Program-made: the position numbers and the translations under genes
Origin: Heliocidaris erythrogramma
Lineage: Eukaryota > Echinodermata > Echinoidea > Camarodonta > Echinometridae
Assembly: GCA_025617745.1 (NCBI GenBank)
Contig: CM046871.1
Coordinates: 32,743,579-32,807,578 of the forward strand
Direction of reading: 5' to 3'
Length of the DNA stretch: 64,000 bases
Notes under the pieces: model-generated
Told to the model about the DNA's origin: nothing
Database searches by the model: none
Seen by the model: the letters and a program-made list of their open reading frames with translations, nothing else
Shown: positions 40,301 through 53,700 of the stretch, piece by piece
How positions within the stretch are numbered: the first letter of the stretch is position 1
How the letters are laid out: each line of letters opens with the position of its first letter

Positions 40301-43300
40301 TGTACATGTAGGCAAGGGTTTGCCCCCCTCCCCCCCCCCCCTTACTCCCTTTTTTCCTCTCTCTTCCTCTCTCTGAGATTATTTTAATTTCAGGAGTGGC
40401 AAATGGGGTCTATCTCATTTTTTCTTACACTCAGATAATATTTTGTATTGTGCTGTACAAAAACATATGATATAATCTTATTAAAACTCTATTTCCTCGT
40501 TTATCTCTCATTATTTATCTCTCATTATTTATAGGCAACTGAGAATCTTCCAACTCCAGTTGGATGCCATGCAGTGTCTCTTTGATGTGCAGCTTCCCTC
40601 CAATAAGAATTTCACTCTCCAGGATAATGTGAGTTTTAAGCCTACCCCATGATAAATGGAACCATCCATGCTTCATATTAGAAATAATCGAAAGTAGAAT
40701 AATCTTGGAGTAAACTTGAAATTACACTATTTGCTGCATTCCACACCCAGCAATTTCTCTTAAATGTAAAAAAGGAAAAAACAAAAATGAAATAACATAA
40801 CATGAAAATGAAATAGCTACTTAAATAAAGTGTGTCTAAGATTAAAACCCTGATATCGGACATGACTGTAACTACATTAAGTCAAATTCTAAGTATGTGT
40901 AAGAATTTTTTTGTTTAAATTAAACATTTTTAGGTTTGGGTAGTAAAAATAGTTTATTTTGTAAGCATAGAACACATCACAGTTAACTGATTTTTCAAAG
41001 CAAGATGTTTAGTTCTTTTCCTAAATATGTAAAGATAGATAGAAAAAAAAAATCATATTTCCTATAATCTTTGTTCTTGCAGCCTCCCATAGAGAGTAGT
41101 CCAGAGAACCTGTACAAGAGATTTGCAGAATGTGAGAAGCAGGTCAAAAATTTGGAATCAAAGGTCAGTAATAATTACTGGAAATTCAGGGCATTTGTGG
41201 AATTTTTCATTATTCTCTTGAGATTATAGTAACAGGTTGATTTGAATGTATGTCAATGTACATTCTGTCCGCCCTGTTACTTCTTAGAAAGGCCACCCAA
41301 TGGAAACAGAAAATTTGTCCACTCCAGACAGGAGGTCTTTCTGGACAGGTCCTGTACCACATGTTTCTTCCTTGAGGGAGAGAGTGTTGTGGACTCATGG
41401 CTTTTACAGAAACATGGCCGCTAAGACCAGTTTGATTGTACATGCTCACATATCCTGGTCAGCTGGTCTTCAAGATCGGGAATTTGCTTTTTTGACCCTT
41501 TTAAAGGTCTCATATTAACTGCCCACAATAACTTGGCAGCTTTATCTAATTACAAGTATTGTTTGAAAGTTTAGGTTTACATGTTGGCAGGTTCATTGTT
41601 GCTATAAATCATGGACAATGAAGGATGTGGTGTTTAAAGATAGATTTTTGAATTATGAGGAAGTTATATGTGTATGTATGTATGTATTGTACACAATGTC
41701 ATTGTAGGTTGACCACTATGCATATGAGGACAGATTGATTTCCTATTTTATGTAGCAATGACTCGTCTTTTGCAGGTCAAAGCGACCCTACGTGACCTGT
41801 ACAAGCCCTGTATGGACTCTAATAGCCCATCCTCCACATTGGTTGCAAAGACGACCCCTCAAACTGTAGGTGATGCGGATGACGATGAGCCTGCTACGTA
41901 CATGCCTATACCTGAGAGCTTACCTTCTAGTGACAGAGATATGAGGGAACTACCGACACGCAATATTCTTCCAACTCCTTTTGAGGTAAGGAGACGTCTC
42001 ATAAACAGCGATGATAGCAGTGTTGACTTTTATACAAATAATTCATGTTTGCGAGTGCATTGGTGAATATGCACTGCACAAATGTTAAGTCATAATGGGA
42101 TAATGAATGAGACAGACAAACAGTTAATCTGACGATGCTCTGTTTGGAAATTGATTGAATAGCAACTTCAGGTACATGTACATCTGTTAGTCTGTGCGGC
42201 TTTTTAAACTGCAGAATACCCCATCATACATCAGTGCATTTCATTACGGTTAGGGTTTGGGTCAAAGTCAGGGCCAGGATCATGTTTGGGTTAGGATAGG
42301 ATTAGGATCAGGGTTGGGGTCAAGATCAGGGTTAAGCCTTGGGAACGGGGGTTGGGTTAGGGTCACTTATGTGGCAGGATATTCTGCAACTCCTTCGTTT
42401 ATGCTCATTTGTCACTGCAATTTAAAAAAATATGTCTCCTATTTTATCATTCAGGTGAAGGTACTCAACGTTCCATCTCTGACACATCCGAAGGTCAAGT
42501 TGACCGTTGACCTAGCGACTGGTCATCTGGTGGTGGCTAAGATGACAGGCAAAGAGATGAATGAAGACGTCCAGCTATTGACTCATGATAAACGTACAAA
42601 AGAGAGCCTCGCATGTTGAATTAACACATAATTAGGCATTAACAAGTTTGGAAGCCCACATTATATTCCCATACAAACAATATTTAGGTGAAGTGGTTAA
42701 TGACTCTTTATGAAGAGGTTAAGAGTTGTGGACTGCTATCATAAATTTACCTTTGTCAAGGATTGATTTAACCATTGTGGGTTGAGTGTTCCAGTCATTT
42801 ACTGTACGGGCTATCAAGGAACGCTTCTAACAGTTTTATTGGCTGCAATATCGGTGTACAGCAATTTGCTGAAGATTTGTTTATCTTGACAGCCATAAAT
42901 GGTCATTGAAATACCATTATTGTCTTTGTTATTACTTGACAGAGAGATTTGTTGCTGAAACTGAAACTCAAACCTCTGTTTAAGTACTTTCAGGCTTTTC
43001 TCAAAATAGTTTACCCAAACATTCTTTGAGGCTTTCATGATGAAGTACATTGGCAAAATACTCTCTATGCCATTTTGGTACTCATTAGCTGACCATATGT
43101 AAATTCATTTGCATCAAAATCAGGGGGGTGTTTCACAAAGAGTTAAGTTTGACTTAAAGTCATGCGTAAGTATCTCATTGGTAGATTACCCAATAGCGCT
43201 CGGCCCCTGAGCATGATCTCACCAATGCGGTGATGTGTCATATACTGGACACAACTAGGAATTTAAGTGCGACTGTTGGTCAAACTTAACTCTTTGTGAA

Positions 43301-46300
43301 ACACCGCCCAGGGGTGTTATTCTGAAAACTATTTATCTTTTATGTTAGTGAAAGGTATGTTATATGTCTCGATGAGGTAAACGCATATGCAGCCAACGAT
43401 GCACAGACATTAACTAATGACTCATCTTACTTCAGTTCTGTTATGGCAATTGACAAACCTAAATTATAGCATTGTCTTTAGGATACCATCCCAGTTTTCA
43501 TACTAGGTCATGAAATTCTTGTTACATAATCCTATTATATTTAAAATCATTTTTTTTTTGTTCAATTTTCAGTTGCCCAGCTGATCAAGTCCAGGACGAG
43601 TAACACCAAGCTTGCCATCAAGCTGAGTAATGGCAAGAAGAAGGAATATGCCTTTGAAGATGCAAAGGTAATGTTCATTTGCAAGACATTAATCTACATT
43701 GGCCGGTCTATACCCAGGTGTAGTACAGGGCAACCTTGTAGTACAGGGCAACCTTGTAGCAACTAATTCCTTGAAAACTTTCAATATCTTATTGCAGCTT
43801 GGCTAAAGTGAGGGTAATAGTAGTACTTTGTAGGTCCCTTTGGGAAAACATAGAGAACTCTTTCTGTAATTTTTTTTATTGCTTTGGTTGACTTCCATAA
43901 CATGCAATAGGGTACCGAAGTGTGGCGTCATACCAGCAAAGTTGTCAAGGTTGCTGGTTCCTAACAATTTTGTGCTAAACAATGGCGTGGTGATCACACC
44001 AGCGCCAAACACTGAAACTGCCCTGCTCCAGCCCGTTGCTTGAATGACTTCGCGGTGAACCCCATACGCGGGCTCTGTTGTTTGGAACCAGTATCCTGGA
44101 CGACGAGCGAATATGACGTCAGCACTACATCGGTACTCTATAAATTGTTTTAGTTAACTTTTTGTCCCAGGAATGGTTGTAGAACAGACAATAGACCGCT
44201 TCGGTAATGCATGCAAATTTTATACATACCTTTCAAACAAAGGTTGTTCTTGACAACCTGAAAGCTTGCCGGAGGTTAGCCGGACAGAGCAACAAGTAAT
44301 GTATGCAAACTGGATTCCAAGCATTGAGGCTCATTTATAAAAAGCAGCTTAATGGAATAGCTCGTCACTAAATTTGTAGGTGCTGAGAGAAGAAATGTGC
44401 ATGAATTTGTATACATTACAGCACCGGTTGAGTGGGCAGTCTGTTAAATTCAGTTTCTTGCACATGAAGTGTTCAAACTAGTGATTCATGACCTGGTTTT
44501 TTCCCTCTTCCCAGAAACGAGAGACGTTTTGTCAGATGTTACAGTACATGAAGATGGTTCATTCTAAGAGTAAGGAGGTTGATCAGATCTCAGTCTTCAT
44601 AGGCACCTGGAATATGGGTGAGTATCTTGTGGAGGTCTTGAAAGTATATTTGTCTGTTGCTCATTGATGTTCTTGGGATTTTAAAGTGCAGGTCAGGTAT
44701 ATAAATTATTTTCAACCTCCCGTTTCTTTGATTTTCTACTTGGGGATAAGACATTAACCCCTTACATGCCACCAGATTTTTGAGCAATTGTCAAAAATGA
44801 ACTTTCAATAATTAAATATTAACTTTTAATGATACTTTTTCTTGAGCAAACTGGGCGAAGATATATTGCATAGGAATAAACATTATATTGAAGGCACAGG
44901 TTTCTGTATGGGGAAGAATTTTCAAGCCATTCTGAGCCTAAACGAAATGTTCAACACTCCCAAAATTTGGGCGGGATTTGCCCCCCACGGCATGGTAGGG
45001 GTTAAGAAAAAAAACACAAACAGCAGATTTCCAGTTCACTTGCTATTTTTCAGTGGAAGTCAACGATATCTGATGAATGTTTTAGGGTGCTGACCAAAAC
45101 TATGCGTAAGCTGTATTGTCTAAGCTCACACATGTGCTATCTTTTAGTCTGTAAACTGCAATCACATCATGGCTGACATGTCAGGGGGATGGGAAGACAA
45201 GGGATAGTTGTTTAGTTTATTGCCTCATGACCTCTTTTTCTATGCTTTGACCCTTCCCCCCCCCCCCCAGGTGATGCCCCGCCCCCAAACTGCATCACAT
45301 CATGGCTGACATGTCAGGGAGATGGCAAGACGAGGGATAGCCGTCTGGTTTATATGCCTCACGATCTCTACGTGATCGGTACACAGGAGAGTACTCTCAG
45401 TGAGAAAGAGTGGATCACCAGACTCAAAGCTGAGATACATAACATATGCAGGGTGCCCGGGGATAAAGAATACGCTGTGGTAAGAATTAGTTGATATATT
45501 TACAAGAGACGCTATGTGTGGGACTGGGTAGTAGTTTAGGGGATGCATACTGTGTGGAGGTTTATGACCTGTATGTGATTGGTACACAAGAGAGCATGCT
45601 CAATGAGAAGGATTGGATCACCTGACATCAAGGCCGTACGCAGGAATTTTTTCCTGGGGGGCAAGATGATCGCTTTCAAAGGAACCCATAACTTGAAGTC
45701 TAAAACCCGATTAAAAAAAGTATGATTTTGAAATTTGCTGCGTACGGCCTTGCCTGACATTACATGTAGGGCTAAGATACATGTACATATAATATATGCA
45801 GGGTGCCCGGAGATAAAGTATACTCTGTGACGCTGTGGTAAGAAGTGGTTGATGTACTTCCATTAGATGCTTTGTGTGGGACTAAGATGGGCTGTAGCCA
45901 CAGGAAAGTCCAGAACAACTTTGAATCACATTGATATCAGACCTGTCGCAAGTCTATCAATGATCTTAAGTCAGTTTGGCCTTTTTTTTCAAAATGTAAG
46001 GCCTTCAGTACCCCATAATTTTTATTTTGAATTTTTAAGACCACTATAGGAACGTTGATCAGGAATATTTGTGTATTTTTTAAATTTTCCAGATGTAATA
46101 AGATCACACTTGCTTCAAAAATCAGATCATAGTTTGATGATATAGTGTGCGTTAGGCTTAAGTTAAATGCACCTTGAGCTGCGTGTACATGTCAAAAGCT
46201 GAAAGGGCTTTATTTAACTCTGTGGAAAGTAGTTAATGCTCTACTGGCGTTCATCACATAGCATATTCTTGTCTTTTTTCTCTAAAGGTGATGGTGTATT

Positions 46301-49101
46301 CTTTGTTGGGGATTAGATTTGCAGTGCTTGTTAAACCTGAGAGCAAGAAGGCTTTAACACAACATGTATGTAAAATGTTATTAAATGTAGTTAATGCCCT
46401 CATGAGATGATTTTTTTTTTTTGTCATTGCTCTCTGATTTAGGTGACAGTGTGCTCTTTGTGGGGTATTAGAATAGCAGTACTTGTCAAACCTGAACATC
46501 AGGATCGGATCAGTCATGTGAGGGAGTCCTCCGTCAAGACTGGTATAGCCAACGCCTTGGGTGAGTTACGGGGAAACAAGTATTCTGCAGCTAGAATAAA
46601 ATACATACATTCATAGAATTAGTATACTTAATTCAACATCTTTTGTTGTTTAAAGGCAAGCTAAAAATTTACGGAGACGAGCATTTATCAATTTGAGAGG
46701 CTATACTGAAGATTGATTAATTTTGTTCCCTTTTTTCATTATAATTTTCAATTCTTCACCTTGCATAGTCCAAATACTTTTTTTCCTTTATTGTTGTTTG
46801 TTGTTGTTGTTTTTTCTGCAGTTGTTCTGTAGTATTAGTACAGACTGCAACATTTCCTGTGAATATTTGCTTTACATCTGTATTGCCATATTTATTTGAC
46901 ACTTTTTGACCCATATCAGTGCAGTGTCACCTTTAAGTGACATTCTAACATCATCTTTTAATCCAGAATGCTAGGAATTACACATTATACATAAGAGAAA
47001 GAGCAAAATCACTGAAAATATTTGAGTCTATTTCCAATGCACTATTTGTGCCGTTCACGAATAAGAGCGATTTAATTGATCAATCATTAAAGTCACTAAA
47101 TTGGCAACGCAGTGCATAATGTATAATCATTAATTTCGTGTAAAAATTGGCAATTCTTATTTTAAATTTTCTTTGATTCATTTAACAAACTATGTAGGAG
47201 TGGAAAATAATAATAAATGTTGCCAATTGAGGAGGGGGAAAACTTATTAATTTAGACCAATAGAGAGCTCTGAACTGCCATAGGTTGAAGAGAAACACAA
47301 AAAGGTTGGACAAACTAAGGCTTCAAAACATTTACCAACCTGTACTCTGTAGAGATGTTTCTAACATTGGAGTGTATTTTTTTAGAATAACTGCATTTGA
47401 TTTTCTTTGGTTTGTAGGTAATAAGGGAGCAGTCGGTGTGTCTTTCTCATTCAACGGTACGTCTTTCTGTTTTGTCAATTGCCATCTTACATCAGGGACA
47501 GAGAAGTGTTCAAGGTAAGCGAACCATAGAGGAAGAAAAATCCTTCCTTTAAAAAAAAAAGACAATTTAATCATCCGAATACTGAGCTGGAGATAATTTA
47601 GGGTGGAGTCTACGGAAAATGTGTCTTGTACTAATATCAAATCATATCCAACGAGTTAATTACTTGTATTCTGGCTTTGGTGGTAAGCATTTAAGCTTAG
47701 TTTCTATCCTCTAAGCTTCCAGCTGCCACATGGATCAATATGCTATTTGTTTTTAAATACAGTGGGTGATTTTAAGTATGGTGTTAGTGTTAACAGTCAA
47801 AAGTTAGCGCTCACTTCAACCCTCGCTTACTATTAATTTTAGTAGTCCAAAGGCATGAAGTTAGCGCTAACTTTTGACTGTTAACACTAACACCAGATTT
47901 TAACACCATACTTAAAAGCACCCAGTGGAAACTCACTGTAACGAGGACCTTGACACCATAAACAATTACCTTGTTATATCAGGAATCTCCTTATATCAGG
48001 GTTAAAAAACCCCAAAAGAACATAATCACCTTTTCATATCAGGAATCTTGTTATATCGGAGTTCTTTATAACAAGTTTCCACTGTGTATGCAAAGTGCAA
48101 GTTATGTTGCGAGTTAGAATTATTTTGAGTCACTTGTATTTTCTTTTTAATGCTGGGATTTCGTAAGGAATGATAAATATCGGCCTCTGTCTTTGATTGT
48201 CTCTGTATTTCCCTTTTGTCTTCCTGTTCCTCTCTTTCTCTATATGTGTCTCTTCTTTTTATCTGTTACTTTCCTCTCTCACTCTGTCACTCTCTCTGTC
48301 TGTATGTCTGTCTGTCTGTATCTGTCTCTGTCTCTTTTCTCTTTTACTCTCTGCATCTCTCTCTTTCTGTCTGTCTGTCTCTTTCTGTCCATCTGTCTGT
48401 ATGTCTCTCTTTCTCTCTGCATCTCTCTCTTTCTGTCTGTCTGTCTCTTTCTGTCCATCTGTCTGTATGTCTCTCTTTCTCTCTGCATCTCTCTCTTTCT
48501 GTCTGTCTGTCTCTGTCTGTCCATCTGTCTCTGTGCATCTCTCTCTTTCTGTCTGTCTGTCTCTGTCTGTCCATCTGTCTGTATGTCTCTCTTTCTCTGT
48601 GCATCTCTCTCTTTCTGTCTGTCTGTCTCTTTCTGTCCATCTGTCTGTATGTCTCTCTTTCTCTCTGCATCTCTCTCTTTCTGTCTGTCTGTCTCTTTCT
48701 GTCCATCTGTCTGTATGTCTCTCTTTCTCTGTGCATCTCTCTCTTTCTGTCTGTCTGTCTCTGTCTGTCCATCTGTCTGTATGTCTCTCTTTCTCTGTGC
48801 ATCTCTCTCTTTCTGTCTGTCTGTCTCTGTCTGTCCATCTGTCTGTATGTCTCTCTTTCTCTGTGCATCTCTCTCTTTCTGTCTGTCTGTCTCTGTCTGT
48901 CCATCTGTCTGTATGTCTCTCTTTCTCTGTGCAACCTTCTCTCTTTCTGTCTGTCTGTCTCTGTCTGTCCATCTGTCTGTATGTCTCTCTTTCTCTGTGC
49001 AACCTTCTCTCTTTCTGTCTGTCTGTCTCTGTCTGTCCATCTGTCTGTATGTCTCTCTTTCTCTGTGCAACCTTCTCTCTTTCTGTCTGTTTGTCTATGT
49101 A

Positions 49102-49132
<31 letters not shown>

Positions 49133-49338
49133 ATCTATTTCTCTCTTTCTCTACCCGTGCATCTCTCTCTTTCTGTCTACATGTCTCTGTCTGTCCGTCT
49201 GTGTGTGTGTCTTGTCTCTCTCTTACTTTCTCTGTGCATCCCTCTCTGTCTGTCTCTGTCCGTCTGTTTGTGTGTCTGTCTGTCTCTCTCTCTCTCTCTT
49301 ACTCTCTGTGCATCTCTCTTTCTGTATGTCTGTCTCTG

Positions 49339-49386
<48 letters not shown>

Positions 49387-50689
49387 ACTATACACAAGGC
49401 GGAACAACAACTTTCACGACATCCTACGAGGTCTGAGCCTCGGTGCCAAGGGTCTAAGTCTCTTTGACCTTAACAACCAGTTCCATCATATCTTCTGGCT
49501 TGGAGACCTCAACTATCGTATCGACTGGAATGTCCAGGTATGTTTGCATTCTATTGATCTATGAGCATACAGTGTTGTACAGTATGTTGTACAATCTCTA
49601 AAGGTACTTCATCCCTGTTGCAGACTTACACGAAATTCCACGAAACTTTTCACAGGTTTAGTAGACATCCTGTAGATACTGCCTATTAAATTTCAAGGTC
49701 ACAAGTTCTATAATTCCTTTGTATGAAATGAAAATCTTGCTTTTGTTGCAGAGGGAGCAATTCAGAAATCAACACAAGTACATGCACTAGTAACAGTAAA
49801 TAAATAATTTTAGAAATTCATCAATATTTTCTGAGTCGAAAAAAATAAAAGTGTTACCAAATTGTTGTTATTACTTACTTAAAAGCAAATTATAATCCTT
49901 TTCACATCCACAAATGTTTTCCAGTTATGATTCCTTTGTAATGTATCGCATAAACAACTTCAAAATGTTAGGCTGCAAAAGGAATGAAGTACCTTTAACC
50001 CTTTAAACCCTGAATTATTTGCATATTTTTTGAGCTATACCCTGAATTGTTCATAAGTTACGCATAATTTACCTATGTCGAAAATACATCAAAATTTTTG
50101 AAAGATGACCACTTATACTCCATCAGCACAATGACTATAATCTACCTCGCTGGTACCGGGCTGGAGGTGCATAGGTACCGCTAAATCCACCAACACGGCC
50201 CTGCAACCTAATTTTCTGTATCAATTTCATCCTCAAAATCACTACTCTGACAATATCAATGTCTTCCGCGGAATCTCCCAGTAGTATTGCACGAGCCTCA
50301 TCGGCTGTGCATGTTTTCTTGCCATTTTCCCTGGACTTTTCCACTTTTTCTTGATCAAAATTCAAGAAAATTACGCCTGCAATATCAAAAGACCTGGGCA
50401 ATCACCTGATCAAAAACGGGGTCATGCAAACTTTCCAGCCGAGCTGAAAAGAAGGCACATGATTTGTGGCCGGTAAATCAGCTTTTCGGGTTATTTTACT
50501 TTCTCGGCGCGGCCGGAAAACCAGCCTTTCGGGTTCAAAGGGTTAAGCAAGCACTTCTTCATGTTTTTTTCCAACCGACTCCTATTCCTTTTAACACCAT
50601 GATAATGTCTGCGTTTGATGTGTATAATATGTAAGGTGGGAGGAAAAGATAGAAGCAAAAAGCAGATTGTGAGAACCGTTAGTGTGTCC

Positions 50690-50721
<32 letters not shown>

Positions 50722-53700
50722 GCTTCTTGTATAGGGCTATTATCCACGCCTGCTGGGCGCTCATTTTGCTTGCTTTAAAATGTCTCGTACAATTCAGTGT
50801 TCTTGGTATGTGTTTCAGTTGAAATTGCTTTTTTGTCCATTATTTTCCTTGTTAGCAATAGTTATTCTTGCAATGATATCACAGCATGAAATAGATAGGT
50901 CTTTATAGTTGACATAAAAATAAAAAAATTAATGTCATAAAATCTTAGAATTATCATAAAAGATCATGCCTTTGGTCTTTCAGCTTCTAGTTTCTCATTG
51001 GGCCATTTTTTCTAAGCCTTGTCATGGATTTATTGCATTGCAGGATATCCTTACCAACATCAAGGGTGGACATTACGAAGTGCTGTTCAAACATGACCAG
51101 CTCAAGATTGAGAAAGATCAGGGACATGTCTTTGTAGCCTTTGGTAAGCAGTTCCAAGCAACAATCCAGTTTGTAATTAGCACATGGTAAAAATGACCCT
51201 GAAATGACCCCAATTTGTACTCACACAGGCATTTGTTTTGGTGGATGCATTACTTGTTTAACAAGTGAAATCATACTGGTGTGCGAATCATGGTGCGTAC
51301 AAAATGACAGCGTATAAAGGCCAATTGTACTTGGTACAAATGACCTATACGATCTTTAGAATTTACATGTGCAAATTGTGATCACTCATTTCTTGTTTTG
51401 ATGCGCGATGTACTAGATGATTGTGCAAACTGTGGTGTGCACACATTTGAATTGACTTCAAACGTAACTTGCAGTTGAAGGCATTTTCCCCCCCAACAAA
51501 TCTCAAAAGTAAAAATGAAGTGATTTTGTCATGAGTTTATGAATAGAAAGAGATACATATATTATCATGTTACAAATTAATAGCTAGAAAAATAATTTGA
51601 AACCAAGATATGAATCAATTTCATAGGATGGCAATCGGTAGCTATCAATTTAATTTCTTAAACCTCCATTCGTGCACTTGCGCTCTTGATGTCATAGTAG
51701 TTGAAAATTCAGTTGAGCTTTTCGTTAAGGCATGAGTTAAACCTACATGCAGTATGTTGGTATCTGTTTAACCCTCTCAGTCCCCTAGGTGCAAGAATGT
51801 GTATTAACTCAATGGGTTTTTTTAATGGCTTGGAACTGAGAGGGTTAAAGTCATACATGCATCTTTAGCTGAATAATGGCAATAATGTTATAATTTACAG
51901 AGAAGGTTGAGTTCTGGGTAGGGTGAAAAATTATTTGTGAGCTTTCTCATTCCTTTTATGTCAGTTCGGAAGAACATCATAGTAGAAATGTCTCCTGAAA
52001 AGGATTGCTTTTCACATGTTCTCATATTCAAAATATGACAAGAAATAGCTTAAATGTTTGGGCCGAACATTCATGGCACATGTGCGTGCAGTCCCATATA
52101 CCCATTTCTGTGTGTAGTGCTTGTGCTTTTCAGCGAGATTGGGTCAGTTTCTTATCTCTGTGCATCATTTTGATGACCTAGAAACCTCACAGTATACACC
52201 AATTCCTACATGTAAGTAGACATGATGAACCTTTTCCTAATCGCTTTGAGACAGTTTCTTTCACAATGTAATTGCATGACCAGAACTCTACTTTATCTTT
52301 AAGAATTATCATTTGTGTCATTACAATCAAATATAAATGTACATAAACTTGCAATCTGGTGTTGATGTCTGTGATTTGATCTTTATTCCTTTATTCAGAG
52401 GAGGATGACATCACTTTCCCTCCGACCTATCGCTATGAGCTGGGTCATAGGTCAACGTACGCTTACAAGAAGATCAAGAAGACTGGGGTTAGTAGTGTAG
52501 TGAAATGATTTCGACTTTTTTTGTCTTTCAACTGCTTTTGTTACTTTCTTTTCTTCAAATGTTTTATATGATTATTTATCTGAGTGGCAAATCCCCATAT
52601 CCTTTCCATTTCTTTATTTTTTTCTTCTTCTCGCTCTCTCTCTCTCACTCCATTTGTATTTATTTTTGTCTCCTTTCACTTTCTCTCTCTCTCCACCTGT
52701 CTCTGTTTTTCCATTTGTTGCTATCTTAGTCTCTGTCTCTGTCTCTCTCACTCTCTCTTTCTCTCTATTTCTATCTGTATCTGTTTTTTTTTCTCTGTCT
52801 CTGTTTATCTATTCCTTTATCTTTCATCTCTCTTTTCACTTTCATTTTTTCTCTCTCTCTCTCTCTCCCTCCCTGTGTGTGTGTCTCTCTCTCTGCCAGT
52901 CTCTCTCTCTCTCTCTCTGTGCCAGTCTCTCTTTTTTCCTCTGTATCTGTTCTCTCTCTCTCTCTCTCTTAAGTCTAACTCTCGTCTTTTGTCTATCAAT
53001 TTCTCTCTTTCTCTTTGTCTTCTCTCTTTTTAGAAAATGAAACTGGGTTTAGTAGGTGAAGTGTAGACGCTAAGAACTCATATTGTAGTTTCATTTACAG
53101 CCTATTATATATGCTATACAGACTATCAGTGAGATAAATTAGTTGCTGATCTCTTGTCATATGATTGTGCTTGTATTTGAAATATATGATGACTTTATTA
53201 AGGGTTTCTTTATGAATGCTCCTTGAATATCCATGCACACATAAAGCGATAAACCTCTTCAAAGAAATGCTGTGGCAAATTAAAAAATCATGTTAAGTGA
53301 ATGGCAAGTGGAAGTGGGTGGGGGGGGGGGGAGGATATAGTAGCTACATGTATTTGTAACAAAAAAAACCCTATGCCTACTCAATCTGTGTGTTACAAGA
53401 TATGGCAATGTTATTCACACTATGTTTTACTAAGGGTATTTTTAGGCATCCTGTATGAACTAGGCTTTATGAATGAATGGAGATGTGAATAATTCTGATC
53501 AAGTTGCTTTGAGGTATGGTTTGTTTTCTTAATTTAGTGATTATAGGTCTGTAGGCCAACAATTTTATGCACAATTTTGAGTTTTAATAACTAAAAAATT
53601 GTACCTCATATCAGACTGAGGTTTTTACATTGGGAAGGGTTTAAAATTTATTGGGAGAAATTATTATGACATTTCTCTGAATACATTTCTTTAAATATTG

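Noticed and set aside
47285..47518. 77-codon frame starting at 47285 as a separate gene
   Set aside because: Its second half is real exon 12; the part before the acceptor at 47417 is intron.
48193..49564. Very long open frames (over 400 codons) on the + strand and 200-260 codons on the - strand
   Set aside because: They are translations of the CT-rich minisatellite, whose 66-base unit has no stops. Only the end of one frame overlaps real exon 13.
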